Assembly: GCA_965197375.1 (NCBI GenBank)
Contig: CBDAMZ010000009.1
Coordinates: 62,001-126,000 of the forward strand
Reading direction: 5' to 3'
DNA length: 64,000 bases
From: CBDAMZ01 sp965197375
Lineage (GTDB): Bacteria; Acidobacteriota; Vicinamibacteria; Vicinamibacterales; UBA8438
Made by a program: the position numbers and the translations under genes. The notes beneath the pieces are model-generated. The model saw only the letters and a list, made by a program, of their open reading frames with translations. It was not told the DNA's origin and made no database searches. Shown here piece by piece: positions 1-8,095 of this stretch (position 1 is its first letter; every line of letters begins with the position of its first letter).

Positions 1-73
1 GCCCCTCGATGTCCAGTTGTCGCGAAAGGATGAGCTGTTCGAGACGTAGTCTGGACTCACGGTCACATCAGCA

Positions 74-592
74 TTGTCGACCCTGCATGACCGGGCGTTT
101 TCGGCGTTCGAGAACTTCATGCTCAACATTAAGATTCGAGCTGGGTCGTCCATCACGACTCACACTGCCATGGAGGTCGCGTCCAGTCTGGCAACAGGGC
201 TCCTATCAGGGATTTACGCTCAGATCGACCCGATGCACGTCGGGGAAGCTGGTCGAGCGAATAGAGTTGGAAAACAGTACGGCGAGATCTTGATTGCGAA
301 GAGTCAGAATTCAACATCGGAGAACCTTGAGAAACTGATCAGCGCGTATTCCTCGCACGGATTCGTTATTGACCGACTCGAAGCCCAAGAGTTGTTCAAT
401 AAAGTGCGGGAGCCGAACGCGCTTGAGATGGGGTTGGCGCAGCTACTGGGCCGAACGGCACTATGGCCGATAGCTCATCCAGGGGGACCGGTGATCACGT
501 TTCTCTCGGAGAAACTTACAGCTAAAGACGACAGTGAGGTTGGGGGTAACGATGTCGAACTACGCAGGAGAGGCCACTGGCGTGGCTTATGA
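74..592 (+). pseudogene. Serine dehydrogenase-type proteinase, C-terminal remnant
   Basis: The reading frame encodes the C-terminal part of a ClpP/SppA-fold membrane-associated serine protease (SDH_sah type). The stretch around ENFMLNIKIRAGSSITTHTA, TGLLSGIYAQIDPMHVGE and NRVGKQYGE is what I recognise; the family places the 'IDPxxVGE' segment after the catalytic fold. The frame opens with a TTG directly after an in-frame TAG at 47-49, and the residues before that TAG (ending KDELFET) look like the same protein. I therefore read it as a nonsense-interrupted or partial gene whose N-terminal half lies left of the window. The family is normally about 280 residues and only about 160 are visible here. 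No intact partner gene is adjacent. Family assignment is from memory of conserved segments. Confidence 0.5.
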
Positions 593-757
593 ATCTGCCG
601 GAACGAGCGCTGCAAAGACTGATAAACGAAGAGCTTAAGCAAACGCAGCGAGAAGATAAGATAGTCAAATCCAGCTTGGCATGCCAACAGACCACAACTA
701 GTCGTGCCGAGAACGTCAGCGAGTTCACGGCCAACACGCAGCCGCGGGGCTGAGACA

Positions 758-943
758 ATGCCGAAGAAACCCGGCCAACCTAAGCGCGGCCGTCCCGTCA
801 CCTACGTGATGCCGGACCAGATCCCGGACACGCCGGCCCATATCGCCCAGGCCGTGCTGACCAGTCCCACCACCCCACCGGGCGGCTGGCAGTATCTCAA
901 GAATCAGAAGGCGGCTGAGAAACGACGCCCGAAAAAGGGGTGA
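758..943 (+). CDS. Small conserved hypothetical protein (MPxxIPDxP type)
   Basis: A 61-residue protein beginning MPKKPGQPKRGRPVTYVMPD. It has a basic N-terminus, a core VMPDQIPDTPAHIAQAVL, and a lysine/arginine-rich tail. The internal ATG at 758 is chosen because the basic RGRP segment leads straight into the conserved core; the frame is open back to 704. A related but truncated copy lies on the other strand at 3246-3379, sharing MPxxIPDxPxxIAxAxL followed by a Y-L-K-like motif, which supports this being a real gene. No catalytic motif is visible and I do not know its function. The basic ends might bind nucleic acid, but that is speculation. Confidence 0.55.
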   Translation: MPKKPGQPKRGRPVTYVMPDQIPDTPAHIAQAVLTSPTTPPGGWQYLKNQKAAEKRRPKKG

Positions 944-1009
944 GTCTCCGCCCTGGGTGACACCGTATATAATCCCCAAATGTTTACCCGCATGCGAACA
1001 GTAACCCAT

Positions 1010-1209
1010 TCAGACTTCGACGAGCGGCAGTTGCTTCTCAGTGAGAACCTCAAAAAAATCCACACCCTCCCCGACGACAAGATCCCTCATCGACTGCCTC
1101 ACCAGATTTGGTCGGAATGCTTCGACTAGCGTAGCACAGGGAATATCCGTCGCGACGTCATCACGCAGAAAAAAGGCATTACATCCCTCGTCCTCACAAA
1201 ACACTAGAC
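1010..1209 (-). pseudogene. FkbM-like methyltransferase, C-terminal fragment cut by IS3
   Basis: The minus-strand frame ends in QLPLVEV and contains CNAFFLRDDVATDIP. Both align with the C-terminus of the larger methyltransferase-like gene at 50037-51025 (VNAFFLRNDLAPDVP ... GLPLVEV), so the fragment is a paralogue of that protein. The upstream part is missing because the IS3 element begins at 1210. Only about 65 residues remain, without any SAM-binding motif, so it cannot be functional. The rest of the gene is not found on the far side of the IS3 pair, so the insertion was accompanied or followed by a deletion or rearrangement. Confidence 0.6.
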
Positions 1210-2520
1210 TGAATCGTACCGGGTTTCTCGGAGACCGAATGCGTTGAATCAGGCCACCTCAGCCTGCTCATAGTACTGCGCCTCGAACTCTGCTGGTGGA
1301 ATGTCCCCGAGCGGCCCTAACAGTCGTCGTGTGTTGAACCAGTCCACCCACGTCAAGGTGGCGAACTCCACGGCCTCGAGGGTACGCCACGGGCCCTTCC
1401 GTCGAATCGCCTCCGTCTTGTACAAGCCGATCACCGATTCGGCGAGGGCATTGTCATAGGCATCGCCTTGGCTGCCGACCGACGGCGCGATGCCGGCGTC
1501 CACGAGGCGATCCGTGTACCGCATCGAGAGATATTGCGACCCGGCATCACTGTGATGTACGAGGCCGGTGAGGGCGTCGCCCCGGCGGGCGTAGATCGCC
1601 TGCTCCACCGCATCCAGCACAAAGTCCGTGCGCATGGAGGCCGACACCCGCCAGCCCACAATGCGTCGCGCAAACACGTCGATGACGAACGCGACGTAGC
1701 CAAAGCCGCCCCAGGGTGCGACGTACGTGAAATCGGAGACCCAGAGCTGATTCGAACGGGTGGCCACGAATCGGCGGTCAACGAGGTCCACCGGGCGACC
1801 GCCCTCACCGGCGTGGGTCGTGGTGACCCAAGCCCGGCCCCGGACGGCCCCGGCAAGGCCCATCGCGCGCATCAGGCGCGCCACGGTGCAGCGCGCCACG
1901 CGGACGCCGTCCCGTCGCAGCTGCTTCCAGACTTTCCGGGGGCCGTAGACCTGCTGGTGCGCGTCATAGACCCGCTGAATCTTGACGCGGAGCTGATCGT
2001 CGCGCTGCGCCCGTGCGGACCGGCGCGTCGGATGTGTCCGCTGGTGCCGATGGCGATGAGTCCGTCGACGGGGCGATCGGCAGCACGGCGCAGATCGGCT
2101 CGACCCCGACCACGGCGCGATGGTCGGCGATGAACTGGACCATCGTGGCGACGTCCTCCGGCGGTCGCGCTCCGCCTGGGCGAAATACGCGAACGCTTTC
2201 CGCAGGATCTCATTCGCCCGCTTCAGCTCACGGACCTCGCGCTCCAGCTCCTTCAACCGCTCCCGCTCGCTCGTCGTCAGGCCCGGCCGATGCCCAGCAT
2301 CACGCTGCGCCTGCCGCACCCACTTCCGCAGCGTCTCCGCCGTGCAGCCGAGCTTCGGCGCCACCGACTGCAGCACCGCCCACTCTGAGGCGTGGGCCTC
2401 CCGGTACTCCTCGACCATCCGGACGGCACGTTCGCGCACTTCCGGAGAAAACCGACTGGGACGTCCCATAGCCCCCATCCTCCCAAGCAATGAGGTCTCC
2501 GAGAAACCCGGTACGATTCA
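1210..2520 (-). mobile_element. IS3-family insertion sequence, copy 1
   Basis: A 1311-bp element bounded by perfect 27-bp terminal inverted repeats at 1210-1236 and 2494-2520, starting TGAATCGTACCGGG. The transposase is on the minus strand. A near-identical copy in opposite orientation lies at 3380-4690. The flanks (GAC before 1210, TTG after 2520) do not form the 3-4 bp target duplication expected for IS3, so the element has probably recombined or lost DNA at one edge. The left edge interrupts the FkbM-like fragment and the right edge interrupts the phosphofructokinase remnant. Confidence 0.9.
1249..2469 (-). CDS. IS3 transposase (OrfA/OrfB region), copy 1
   Basis: A single frame of 406 residues covers an OrfA-type N-terminus (helix-turn-helix, MGRPSRFSPEVRERAVRM, then a leucine-zipper-like KELEREVRELKRANEIL) and a C-terminal OrfB rve/DDE integrase core. 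Catalytic residues are visible as SDFTYV (D), HHSDAGSQY (D) and DNALAES (E). ATG at 2469 is preferred over the TTG at 2490. The junction of about 40 residues is Arg/Ser-rich nonsense in this frame. The expected OrfB start (MVQFIADHRAVVGVEPICAV) lies in the -1 frame and returns to this frame only after an indel, so a functional OrfB is doubtful. Six residues differ from copy 2. Confidence 0.85.
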   Translation of the reverse strand: MGRPSRFSPEVRERAVRMVEEYREAHASEWAVLQSVAPKLGCTAETLRKWVRQAQRDAGHRPGLTTSERERLKELEREVRELKRANEILRKAFAYFAQAERDRRRTSPRWSSSSPTIAPWSGSSRSAPCCRSPRRRTHRHRHQRTHPTRRSARAQRDDQLRVKIQRVYDAHQQVYGPRKVWKQLRRDGVRVARCTVARLMRAMGLAGAVRGRAWVTTTHAGEGGRPVDLVDRRFVATRSNQLWVSDFTYVAPWGGFGYVAFVIDVFARRIVGWRVSASMRTDFVLDAVEQAIYARRGDALTGLVHHSDAGSQYLSMRYTDRLVDAGIAPSVGSQGDAYDNALAESVIGLYKTEAIRRKGPWRTLEAVEFATLTWVDWFNTRRLLGPLGDIPPAEFEAQYYEQAEVA

Positions 2521-3176
2521 TTGTTGGCACTAATAGCACGTTTGGTTTTGACACAGCAGTCAGCTTCGGCATGCAGGCGATCGACCGTCTTCACACGACA
2601 GCACAGGCGCATTCTCGAATCATGGTGGTTGAGGTCATGGGTCGGAACAGCGGTTGGATCGCCCTTTACGCTGGCGTAGCTGGGGGTGCGGACGTTGTTC
2701 TTATTCCTGAAATTCCGTTTGATTTCCAACGTGTTGCCGAGTGCATTCTGAAGCGCGAGACTCTTGGTGCTCGATCAAGCATTGTAGTGGTTGCGGAAGG
2801 AACGAGGCCGAAAGGTGGAGAAGTTGCAGTGGTAGATTCCGGCGGAGAGGGACGGCAGCAACGTTTGGGTGGTATGGGCGCCCTGGTTGCGAGGGAGCTT
2901 CAAGAGCCTACCAGTAAGGAGACTCGGTGTGTTGTGCTTGGACATCTGCAACGGGGTGGCACACCGACGAGCTTCGACCGTGTTTTGGCTACACGCTTTG
3001 GAGGTAAGGCGTTTGAACTGGCCCATCGATCCGTGTTTGGAGTGATGGTCGCGAACCGCCCGCCGAACCTAATCGCGGTCCAGCTGGCTGATGTGGTGGG
3101 GAAGACGAAGGGGATCCCGCTCGATCTTGACCTGGTTCAAACAGCCCGGGCCCTTGGTATCTCGTTTGGGGATTAG
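2521..3176 (+). pseudogene. pfkA: 6-phosphofructokinase, C-terminal fragment
   Basis: The sequence from the IS3 edge onward reads as ATP-dependent 6-phosphofructokinase: VGTNSTFGFDTAV, VVEVMGRNSGWIALYAG, GGADVVLIPEIPF, IVVVAEGT and LGHLQRGGTPTSFDR are family signatures for the fructose-6-phosphate side of the active site. About 218 residues remain of roughly 360. The N-terminal ATP-binding glycine loop and the catalytic TxDxD segment are missing, removed at the boundary with IS3 copy 1. The apparent ATG at 2490 lies inside the insertion sequence and is artificial. The natural stop at 3174-3176 is retained. The gene sits between the two inverted IS3 copies and is presumably non-functional. Confidence 0.85.
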
Positions 3177-3245
3177 TTTTGAGGAGACGAGGTCGAGATA
3201 CTTAAGAGACTTATATACTAGTTTACCCTAGTCGGTCAGGAACCC

Positions 3246-3379
3246 CTACCGCTCGACCTTAGCTCCAGACCCTGGCTTAAGGTAGTCCAAGTCTTTCTTC
3301 GGTGGTCGCTGCAGGATGGCTCTAGCGATGTTCTCAGGCCTGTCCGGGATGGACTCAGGCATCAGGTAAACGACTGGAC
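3246..3379 (-). pseudogene. Small MPxxIPDxP-type protein, truncated by IS3 copy 2
   Basis: On the minus strand the codons up to a TAG at 3246-3248 read PVVYLMPESIPDRPENIARA and continue with ILQRPPKKDLDYLKPG. This aligns with the small protein at 758-943 (VMPDQIPDTPAHIAQAVL ... WQYLK). The N-terminus is lost where IS3 copy 2 starts at 3380, so only about 43 residues remain. Function unknown. The recurrence of the same small family on both sides of the IS3 pair is the main point of interest. Confidence 0.55.
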
Positions 3380-4690
3380 TGAATCGTACCGGGTTTCTCG
3401 GAGACCTCATTGCTTGGGAGGATGGGGGCTATGGGACGTCCCAGTCGGTTTTCTCCGGAAGTGCGCGAACGTGCCGTCCGGATGGTCGAGGAGTACCGGG
3501 AGGCCCACGCCTCAGAGTGGGCGGTGCTGCAGTCGGTGGCGCCGAAGCTCGGCTGCACGGCGGAGACGCTGCGGAAGTGGGTGCGGCAGGCGCAGCGTGA
3601 TGCTGGGCATCGGCCGGGCCTGACGACGAGCGAGCGGGAGCGGTTGAAGGAGCTGGAGCGCGAGGTCCGTGAGCTGAAGCGGGCGAATGAGATCCTGCGG
3701 AAAGCGTTCGCGTATTTCGCCCAGGCGGAGCGCGACCGCCGGAGGACGTCGCCACGATGGTCCAGTTCATCGCCGACCATCGCGCCGTGGTCGGGGTCGA
3801 GCCGATCTGCGCCGTGCTGCCGATCGCCCCGTCGACGGACTCATCGCCATCGGCACCAGCGGACACATCCGACGCGTCGGTCCGCACGGACGCAGCGCGA
3901 CGATCAGCTCCGCGTCGAGATTCAGCGGGTCTATGACGCGCACCAGCAGGTCTACGGCCCCCGGAAAGTCTGGAAGCAGCTGCGACGGGACGGCGTCCGC
4001 GTGGCGCGCTGCACCGTGGCGCGCCTGATGCGCGCGATGGGCCTTGCCGGGGCCGTCCGGGGCCGGGCCTGGGTCACCACGACCCACGCCGGTGAGGGCG
4101 GTCGCCCGGTGGACCTCGTTGACCGCCGATTCGTGGCCACCCGTCCGAATCAGCTCTGGGTCTCCGATTTCACGTACGTCGCACCCTGGGGCGGCTTTGG
4201 CTACGTCGCGTTCGTCATCGACGTGTTTGCGCGACGCATTGTGGGCTGGCGGGTGTCGGTCTCCATGCGCACGGACTTTGTGCTGGATGCGGTGGAGCAG
4301 GCGATCTACGCCCGCCGGGGCGACGCCCCCACCGGCCTCGTACATCACAGTGATGCCGGGTCGCAATATCTCTCGATGCGGTACACGGATCGCCTCGTGG
4401 ACGCCGGCATCGCGCCGTCGGTCGGCAGCCAAGGCGATGCCTATGACAATGCCCTCGCCGAATCGGTGATCGGCTTGTACAAGACGGAGGCAACTCGACG
4501 GAAGGGCCCGTGGCGCACCCTCGAGGCCGTGGAGTTCGCCACCTTGACGTGGGTGGACTGGTTCAACACACGACGACTGTTGGGGCCGCTCGGGGACATT
4601 CCACCAGCAGAGTTCGAGGCGCAGTACTACGAGCAGGCTGAGGTGGCCTGATTCAACGCATTCGGTCTCCGAGAAATCCGGTACGATTCA
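3380..4690 (+). mobile_element. IS3-family insertion sequence, copy 2 (inverted)
   Basis: A 1311-bp element with 27-bp terminal inverted repeats at 3380-3406 and 4664-4690 that differ at one base (AAACCC against AAATCC). It is nearly identical to copy 1 and inverted relative to it, so the pair brackets 859 bp containing the pfkA fragment, like a composite transposon. The flanking triplets GAC (3377-3379) and GGG (4691-4693) do not match each other, nor do they pair with the flanks of copy 1 in the combinations expected after an inversion. Confidence 0.9.
3431..4651 (+). CDS. IS3 transposase (OrfA/OrfB region), copy 2
   Basis: Same 406-residue product as copy 1: N-terminal helix-turn-helix and leucine-zipper segment, then an rve integrase core with SDFTYV, HHSDAGSQY and DNALAES supplying D-D-E. 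ATG at 3431 follows a purine-rich GGAGG stretch and is preferred over TTG at 3410. As in copy 1, the start of OrfB (ATG 3757, MVQFIADHRAVVGVEPICAV) is in the -1 frame, as expected for IS3 programmed frameshifting. The conserved sequence then jumps back into the OrfA frame between about 3830 and 3850. Both copies share this shift, so it predates the duplication. Confidence 0.85.
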   Translation: MGRPSRFSPEVRERAVRMVEEYREAHASEWAVLQSVAPKLGCTAETLRKWVRQAQRDAGHRPGLTTSERERLKELEREVRELKRANEILRKAFAYFAQAERDRRRTSPRWSSSSPTIAPWSGSSRSAPCCRSPRRRTHRHRHQRTHPTRRSARTQRDDQLRVEIQRVYDAHQQVYGPRKVWKQLRRDGVRVARCTVARLMRAMGLAGAVRGRAWVTTTHAGEGGRPVDLVDRRFVATRPNQLWVSDFTYVAPWGGFGYVAFVIDVFARRIVGWRVSVSMRTDFVLDAVEQAIYARRGDAPTGLVHHSDAGSQYLSMRYTDRLVDAGIAPSVGSQGDAYDNALAESVIGLYKTEATRRKGPWRTLEAVEFATLTWVDWFNTRRLLGPLGDIPPAEFEAQYYEQAEVA

Positions 4691-4998
4691 GGGAGACATA
4701 GTGGAGACGGGACACACACCGTCCGCCACGGATCTCACCGAGTGATGGTACGAGCACTGCGTGGATGCGGCCTAACCGGGGGGAGGGGATAAGAGGGGTG
4801 CCTTTATAAGATGCCGATAACGCCACCCACAAAGCGGAAGGGACGGGCGCTCCAACAGGGACGAGGCTTACGGCTCGCGCGGGTGAAGCGGCACTAGTGG
4901 TTTGTGGCTAATCGGCGCTAATCGCTGCTCTGTCGTGCACAGAACGACTTCAGCGGAACGGACGTAGATGTCGCTGTTTACGCCGTTTTAGGTGGATC
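4691..4998. other. Intergenic, no gene recognised
   Basis: About 308 bp between IS3 copy 2 and the tRNA-Leu remnant. I see purine-rich runs near 4775-4800 and no frame that resembles a known protein. It appears to be decayed sequence between inserted elements. Confidence 0.4.
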
Positions 4999-5073
4999 GC
5001 CAGAGTGGCGAGATTGGGGCTCAAAATCCCGTGGAGCTTACGCTCCGTGTGGGCTCGACCCCCACCTCAGGCA
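4999..5073 (+). pseudogene. Degenerate tRNA-Leu(CAA)
   Basis: The 3' half is well preserved: anticodon arm with loop CTCAAAA (anticodon CAA), long variable arm GGAGC-TTAC-GCTCC, T-arm GTGGG-CTCGACC-CCCAC (5049-5065) and acceptor CTCAGGC (5066-5072). The 5' acceptor GCCAGAG (4999-5005) pairs with it apart from one A-A mismatch. About ten bases of the D-loop and 3' D-stem expected between 5' TGGCGAGATTGG and the anticodon arm are missing, and no CCA follows. The total is 75 nt rather than about 85. I read it as a decayed tRNA or a tRNA-derived integration scar, not an active tRNA. Confidence 0.6.
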
Positions 5074-5331
5074 TTATTTTCATTGGGGTTTCTGGCTTGC
5101 TCAGGTGACCGAGTCTTGCCCGATTTCAGCAACTGTCCCCCGAAACTGTCCCTGCTGCGAGAAGTCTCCCGCCGGTGCTGCAGGGGCGACTTCCCAGATG
5201 TCCATGTTCGGACACGGCCCGAGATATTATCTTGGGGCTGAACGCCCGCTGTCGCCCAAGGGAAATGCCTTTGTCGGTAGAGGAAGCTGTTTCTGTCGAT
5301 CGATCGACACGCCGAAAGCACCCTGCCCAGC

Positions 5332-5574
5332 TTACATACCGGCCACCACATACTTCGTGAACGCAGAGCCCGCATCGCTGAGCGAGGCCGGTCCCTCGGC
5401 CACGAAGATGTTGCCGTCCTCGTCCACTCCCACGCCCTCTCCCGTCACGCCATGGTTCGGCCGGCTGTCGGACTCCCACGGCGGAATGAAGCCCACGAGC
5501 ACGTCCCGATCGACAGGTCCGATGCAGACGCCGTTCCTCCAGTTAATGTGCCGGAGCCGGCTGATGACCAGACG
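5332..5574 (-). pseudogene. NHL-like beta-propeller protein, C-terminal remnant
   Basis: Between an in-frame TAG (5575-5577) and the TAA at 5332-5334 the minus strand encodes about 80 residues including GPVDRDVLVGFIPPWE, TGEGVGVDEDGNIFVAEGPA and a C-terminal KYVVAGM. The G-V-x-V-D-x-x-G-N-I-F pattern is the repeat strand of NHL or SMP-30-like six-bladed propellers, and the ending resembles the C-terminal blade of secreted NHL-repeat proteins. There is no start codon or upstream remainder, so it is a gene fragment within the decayed region. Confidence 0.5.
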
Positions 5575-5666
5575 CTACACACGTCTCATCGCGTTCGCCA
5601 GGAGCTGGTTCCAACTCGGAACGCTTAGGGAGGGACCCCCTTCGCGCTGAGACGAAAGGAACTGTC

Positions 5667-5858
5667 GTGGGTGAACTCATTCAATGTCCCTATTGCGGTG
5701 AGCAGCTTGAGGTTGTGATTGATTGGTCGGTCGCGCGACAGGAGTACATTGAAGATTGTCAGATCTGTTGCAAACCGATGGTATTGACGGTGAACGTGGC
5801 CACCCGTGACGGCGGTAGCCACGAGGCCAAGGTCTCCGCTCGAACAGTGGACGATTGA
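5667..5858 (+). CDS. CPXCG-motif cysteine-rich zinc-ribbon protein
   Basis: A 63-residue intact protein starting at GTG 5667, preceded by a purine-rich GAAAGGA ribosome-binding region. Two CxxC-like pairs are visible: IQCPYCGE near residues 6-12 and EDCQICCKPM near 29-38, the arrangement of the CPXCG family of small putative zinc-binding proteins. The C-terminal half (MVLTVNVATRDG) fits a beta-ribbon. Family members are about 60-70 residues, so this is full length. The biochemical role of the family is not known to me. It is one of the few intact genes left of the symporter. Confidence 0.75.
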   Translation: MGELIQCPYCGEQLEVVIDWSVARQEYIEDCQICCKPMVLTVNVATRDGGSHEAKVSARTVDD

Positions 5859-5987
5859 CCTACCGGATGCTTTGCTTGTGCTTGCGGCGCTCGAAGAAAT
5901 CTTTCCCTGTTCGCCGTAACCCGCACACGCCCGTCACGCTATACGTGCGCGCCGTCTCCAGCCAGTTGTCGAGCCGATGACCGGTGA

Positions 5988-6251
5988 GCTCCAACCAGGC
6001 TTTCCCTGCGGAAGTGGGCCACCGGCATCGTGGAAGACCCGCAGGTGCAAGCGCGGTTGCTGGCTGACGCGCGGGCCGGAGCCGGACGCCTGCATTCATC
6101 GCTCCTGACGGCGCTGATGACCTACGCCTATGAGCGCCCGAACCTTCGTGAGCTGCCGGAACCGGAGACGCCCATCACCATCGAGTTGAACATTCCCAAA
6201 CCACCGGGCGTGATGCGTACAGAATCGACTGGCGGAGCCTTGCCCGACAAC
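5988..6251 (+). pseudogene. Hypothetical protein remnant
   Basis: An open frame after a TGA at 5985-5987 encodes LRKWATGIVEDPQVQARLLA followed by DARAGAGRLHSSLLTALMTY and ELNIPKPPG. The helical 'DPQVQARLLADARAG' segment resembles short hypothetical proteins often seen in phage-like or mobile contexts, but I cannot assign it. There is no convincing start (GTG 6030 is the first), and its stop lies inside the convergent symporter gene, so the tail is lost. Treat as a fragment of unknown function. Confidence 0.35.
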
Positions 6252-7808
6252 TCAATGGAACAGCACGTGGGCCAAGACCAGGGAGGCGAGCAGTCCCGCA
6301 CCGAACCGCGCCACGCCCCTGTCGGGCGCCGCGACCAGGTTGCGCAACGGGGTTCGCCATCCCTGGCGCATCATCGTCGGCACGGCCACCGCGGCGAAGC
6401 TGAGCACGATGACCCACCCAGACCGCACGAGGTAGCTCGTCTCCGGCCACACGAGCGTGAAGCCGAGGTACATCGCCATGCTGCCGAGCAAGGCGCCCAA
6501 CACGAGGCATCGTGACGGCCGGATGAGAAAGACGGCGGCGGTCGCGATGACGACAAACCCATTCTTCACGTAGTACGACAACTCGTTGAACCAGTGGGTG
6601 AGCGGATCCGCTTGCAGACTCCCGGTCTTGAAGAAGACCACCGTAAAGGCAAACAGCACGCCGGTCACCAACGCCCCCAGGATAGCCATTTTGCCCATCC
6701 GGACGATATCGTACGGGGATGCGTCCCGCCGCAGGTGGCGCTTGTAGATGTCGATGGACCACAGCGTCGATACTGAGTTGAAGATCGAGTCGACCGTGCT
6801 CATCAGCGAGGCGAAGAGCCCGCAGACGATCAGGCCGCGCAGGCCGGTCGGGAGGAATTGGTTGACGAGGGTAATGTACACCGTGTCCGGATCGTCGAGT
6901 GGCGCGTCGGCCAGAATCCCTGCCATCGCGATACCAGGGATGACGATGATGAGCAGCATGACATATTTGAGAACCCCTCCGACCAAAAGTCCTACCTGGG
7001 CGTCCCGTAGGCTCTTCGCCGCCAAGGCCCGCTGGAGAATGACCTGGTTCGCACCCCAGTAGTTCAGGTTCAGCAGATTCATCCCAAGCAGAGCGGTCCA
7101 CGGGATCGTCTGGTGGTCTCGCGGCAGGTGGAGGTGCATGAGGTGCCCCGTCTTGCCGAAGAGCGCTGCCCAGCCGCCGAGGTGGTGCACCGCAATCGTC
7201 ACCGTGATGAGGCCGCCGCCGAGGAGCAAGACGAACTGCGCGAGGTCGGTCCGCACCACGGCGCGCAATCCGCCCAGATACGTGTACATCGCCGAGAGCG
7301 CCCCGAGGGCCACGATCAGGACAGCCAGCCGCACGGCCTGGCTGTCGCTGATCCACGCCACCATCTCGGTAAAGATGCCGTCAAGCGCGTAGGCCGCCCA
7401 AAACAACGCGGTGCCGAGATAGAGGAGCGCGTACAGCACAATCATCAGCAACGCATACGCGAGCGCGATCTGCGGCCCGAACCGCTGCTCGAAAAACTGG
7501 CTGATGGTCACGACTCTCAGCCGGAGGTAGAGTGGGATGAAGAAGAAGGCTGCGACGACAATGCCGAAGATGGCGTTGAGTTCGAAGTTTGCCAGCGCCA
7601 GGCCGTCGACGTAGGCTGCGCCGGCCACCGAAAGGAAATGGCCGGCCTCGATGTTGGTCGCGATCGTGGAAATCGCGATGGATGGCCACCGCAACGAGCG
7701 TGAGCTGAGGAAGTACTCCTCAGGATCGGCGGCCGAATCGGCTCGGGCCCACAGGCCGATCGTGAAGATGACGGCGAAGTACGCGAGGACGATCCCGAAA
7801 TCGACCAT
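6252..7808 (-). CDS. Sodium/solute symporter (SSS family, SLC5-like)
   Basis: A 518-residue integral membrane protein beginning MVDFGIVLAYFAVIFTIGLW with about 13-14 hydrophobic segments, the usual count for SSS transporters. Family features are EEYFLSSRSLRWPSIAIST after TM1, the sodium-site region ATNIEAGHFL, and NYWGANQVILQRALAAKSLR in the middle, which is typical of the glucose/galactose cotransporter branch. It would couple Na+ influx to uptake of a sugar or similar solute across the inner membrane; the substrate cannot be read from sequence. It ends a few bases from a convergent fragment and its start is followed on the other side by a recombinase remnant. It does not appear to be in an operon. 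Confidence 0.88.
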   Translation of the reverse strand: MVDFGIVLAYFAVIFTIGLWARADSAADPEEYFLSSRSLRWPSIAISTIATNIEAGHFLSVAGAAYVDGLALANFELNAIFGIVVAAFFFIPLYLRLRVVTISQFFEQRFGPQIALAYALLMIVLYALLYLGTALFWAAYALDGIFTEMVAWISDSQAVRLAVLIVALGALSAMYTYLGGLRAVVRTDLAQFVLLLGGGLITVTIAVHHLGGWAALFGKTGHLMHLHLPRDHQTIPWTALLGMNLLNLNYWGANQVILQRALAAKSLRDAQVGLLVGGVLKYVMLLIIVIPGIAMAGILADAPLDDPDTVYITLVNQFLPTGLRGLIVCGLFASLMSTVDSIFNSVSTLWSIDIYKRHLRRDASPYDIVRMGKMAILGALVTGVLFAFTVVFFKTGSLQADPLTHWFNELSYYVKNGFVVIATAAVFLIRPSRCLVLGALLGSMAMYLGFTLVWPETSYLVRSGWVIVLSFAAVAVPTMMRQGWRTPLRNLVAAPDRGVARFGAGLLASLVLAHVLFH

Positions 7809-7880
7809 CGGTCGATTCTAGATCGCCCGCGGGTGCGTGGCGTTGGGCGGTTTACAGCCTAGAACTCCTGTGGACCCATT

Positions 7881-8063
7881 GCCGGTCATGCCAATCTGGC
7901 AACCACGCAGCGCTACATGCATCTGAGTCCAGCGGCAAAGGAGTCTGCCATTCGGTTGCTCGATCGCTCTGACGGGGGAGAGATAGGGGAAGTGAAACAG
8001 GGAGTGACGAATTGCCCTTATTTTATAGGGGAAAAGCAGAGCCGACTGCTTCGGGACTGGTGA
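7881..8063 (+). pseudogene. Tyrosine recombinase (integrase) C-terminal remnant 1
   Basis: The frame reads AGHANLATTQRYMHLSPAAK and then ESAIRLLD, the extreme C-terminus of a phage-type tyrosine recombinase. It retains the H of the GH box and the catalytic tyrosine in TTQRYMH. Everything upstream of 7881 is unrelated, so the fragment carries only the last two catalytic residues. It is on the opposite strand to the act cluster it abuts. A second remnant of the same type lies at 15322-15492 beyond the other end of the cluster, in the same orientation. Both are followed by ATTTTAYAGGGGAAAA. Confidence 0.75.
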
Positions 8064-8095
8064 TGATCTCATGGGGATGTCGTGATATGTGGGCC

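Noticed and set aside
1468..2133. A 221-residue frame opposite the IS3 transposase (and its twin at 3767-4432)
   Set aside because: It is the antisense shadow of the transposase gene, Arg/Ala-rich and without any recognisable domain.
4999..5073. Possible selenocysteine tRNA (selC), suggested by the CTCAAAA loop and the selenoproteins in the window
   Set aside because: The loop centre gives anticodon CAA, not UCA; the variable arm and acceptor match tRNA-Leu, and the long selC acceptor stem is absent.
5860..6099. Minus-strand 79-residue frame beside the CPXCG gene
   Set aside because: The composition is noise-like, it overlaps the better plus-strand remnant and it has no recognised motif.
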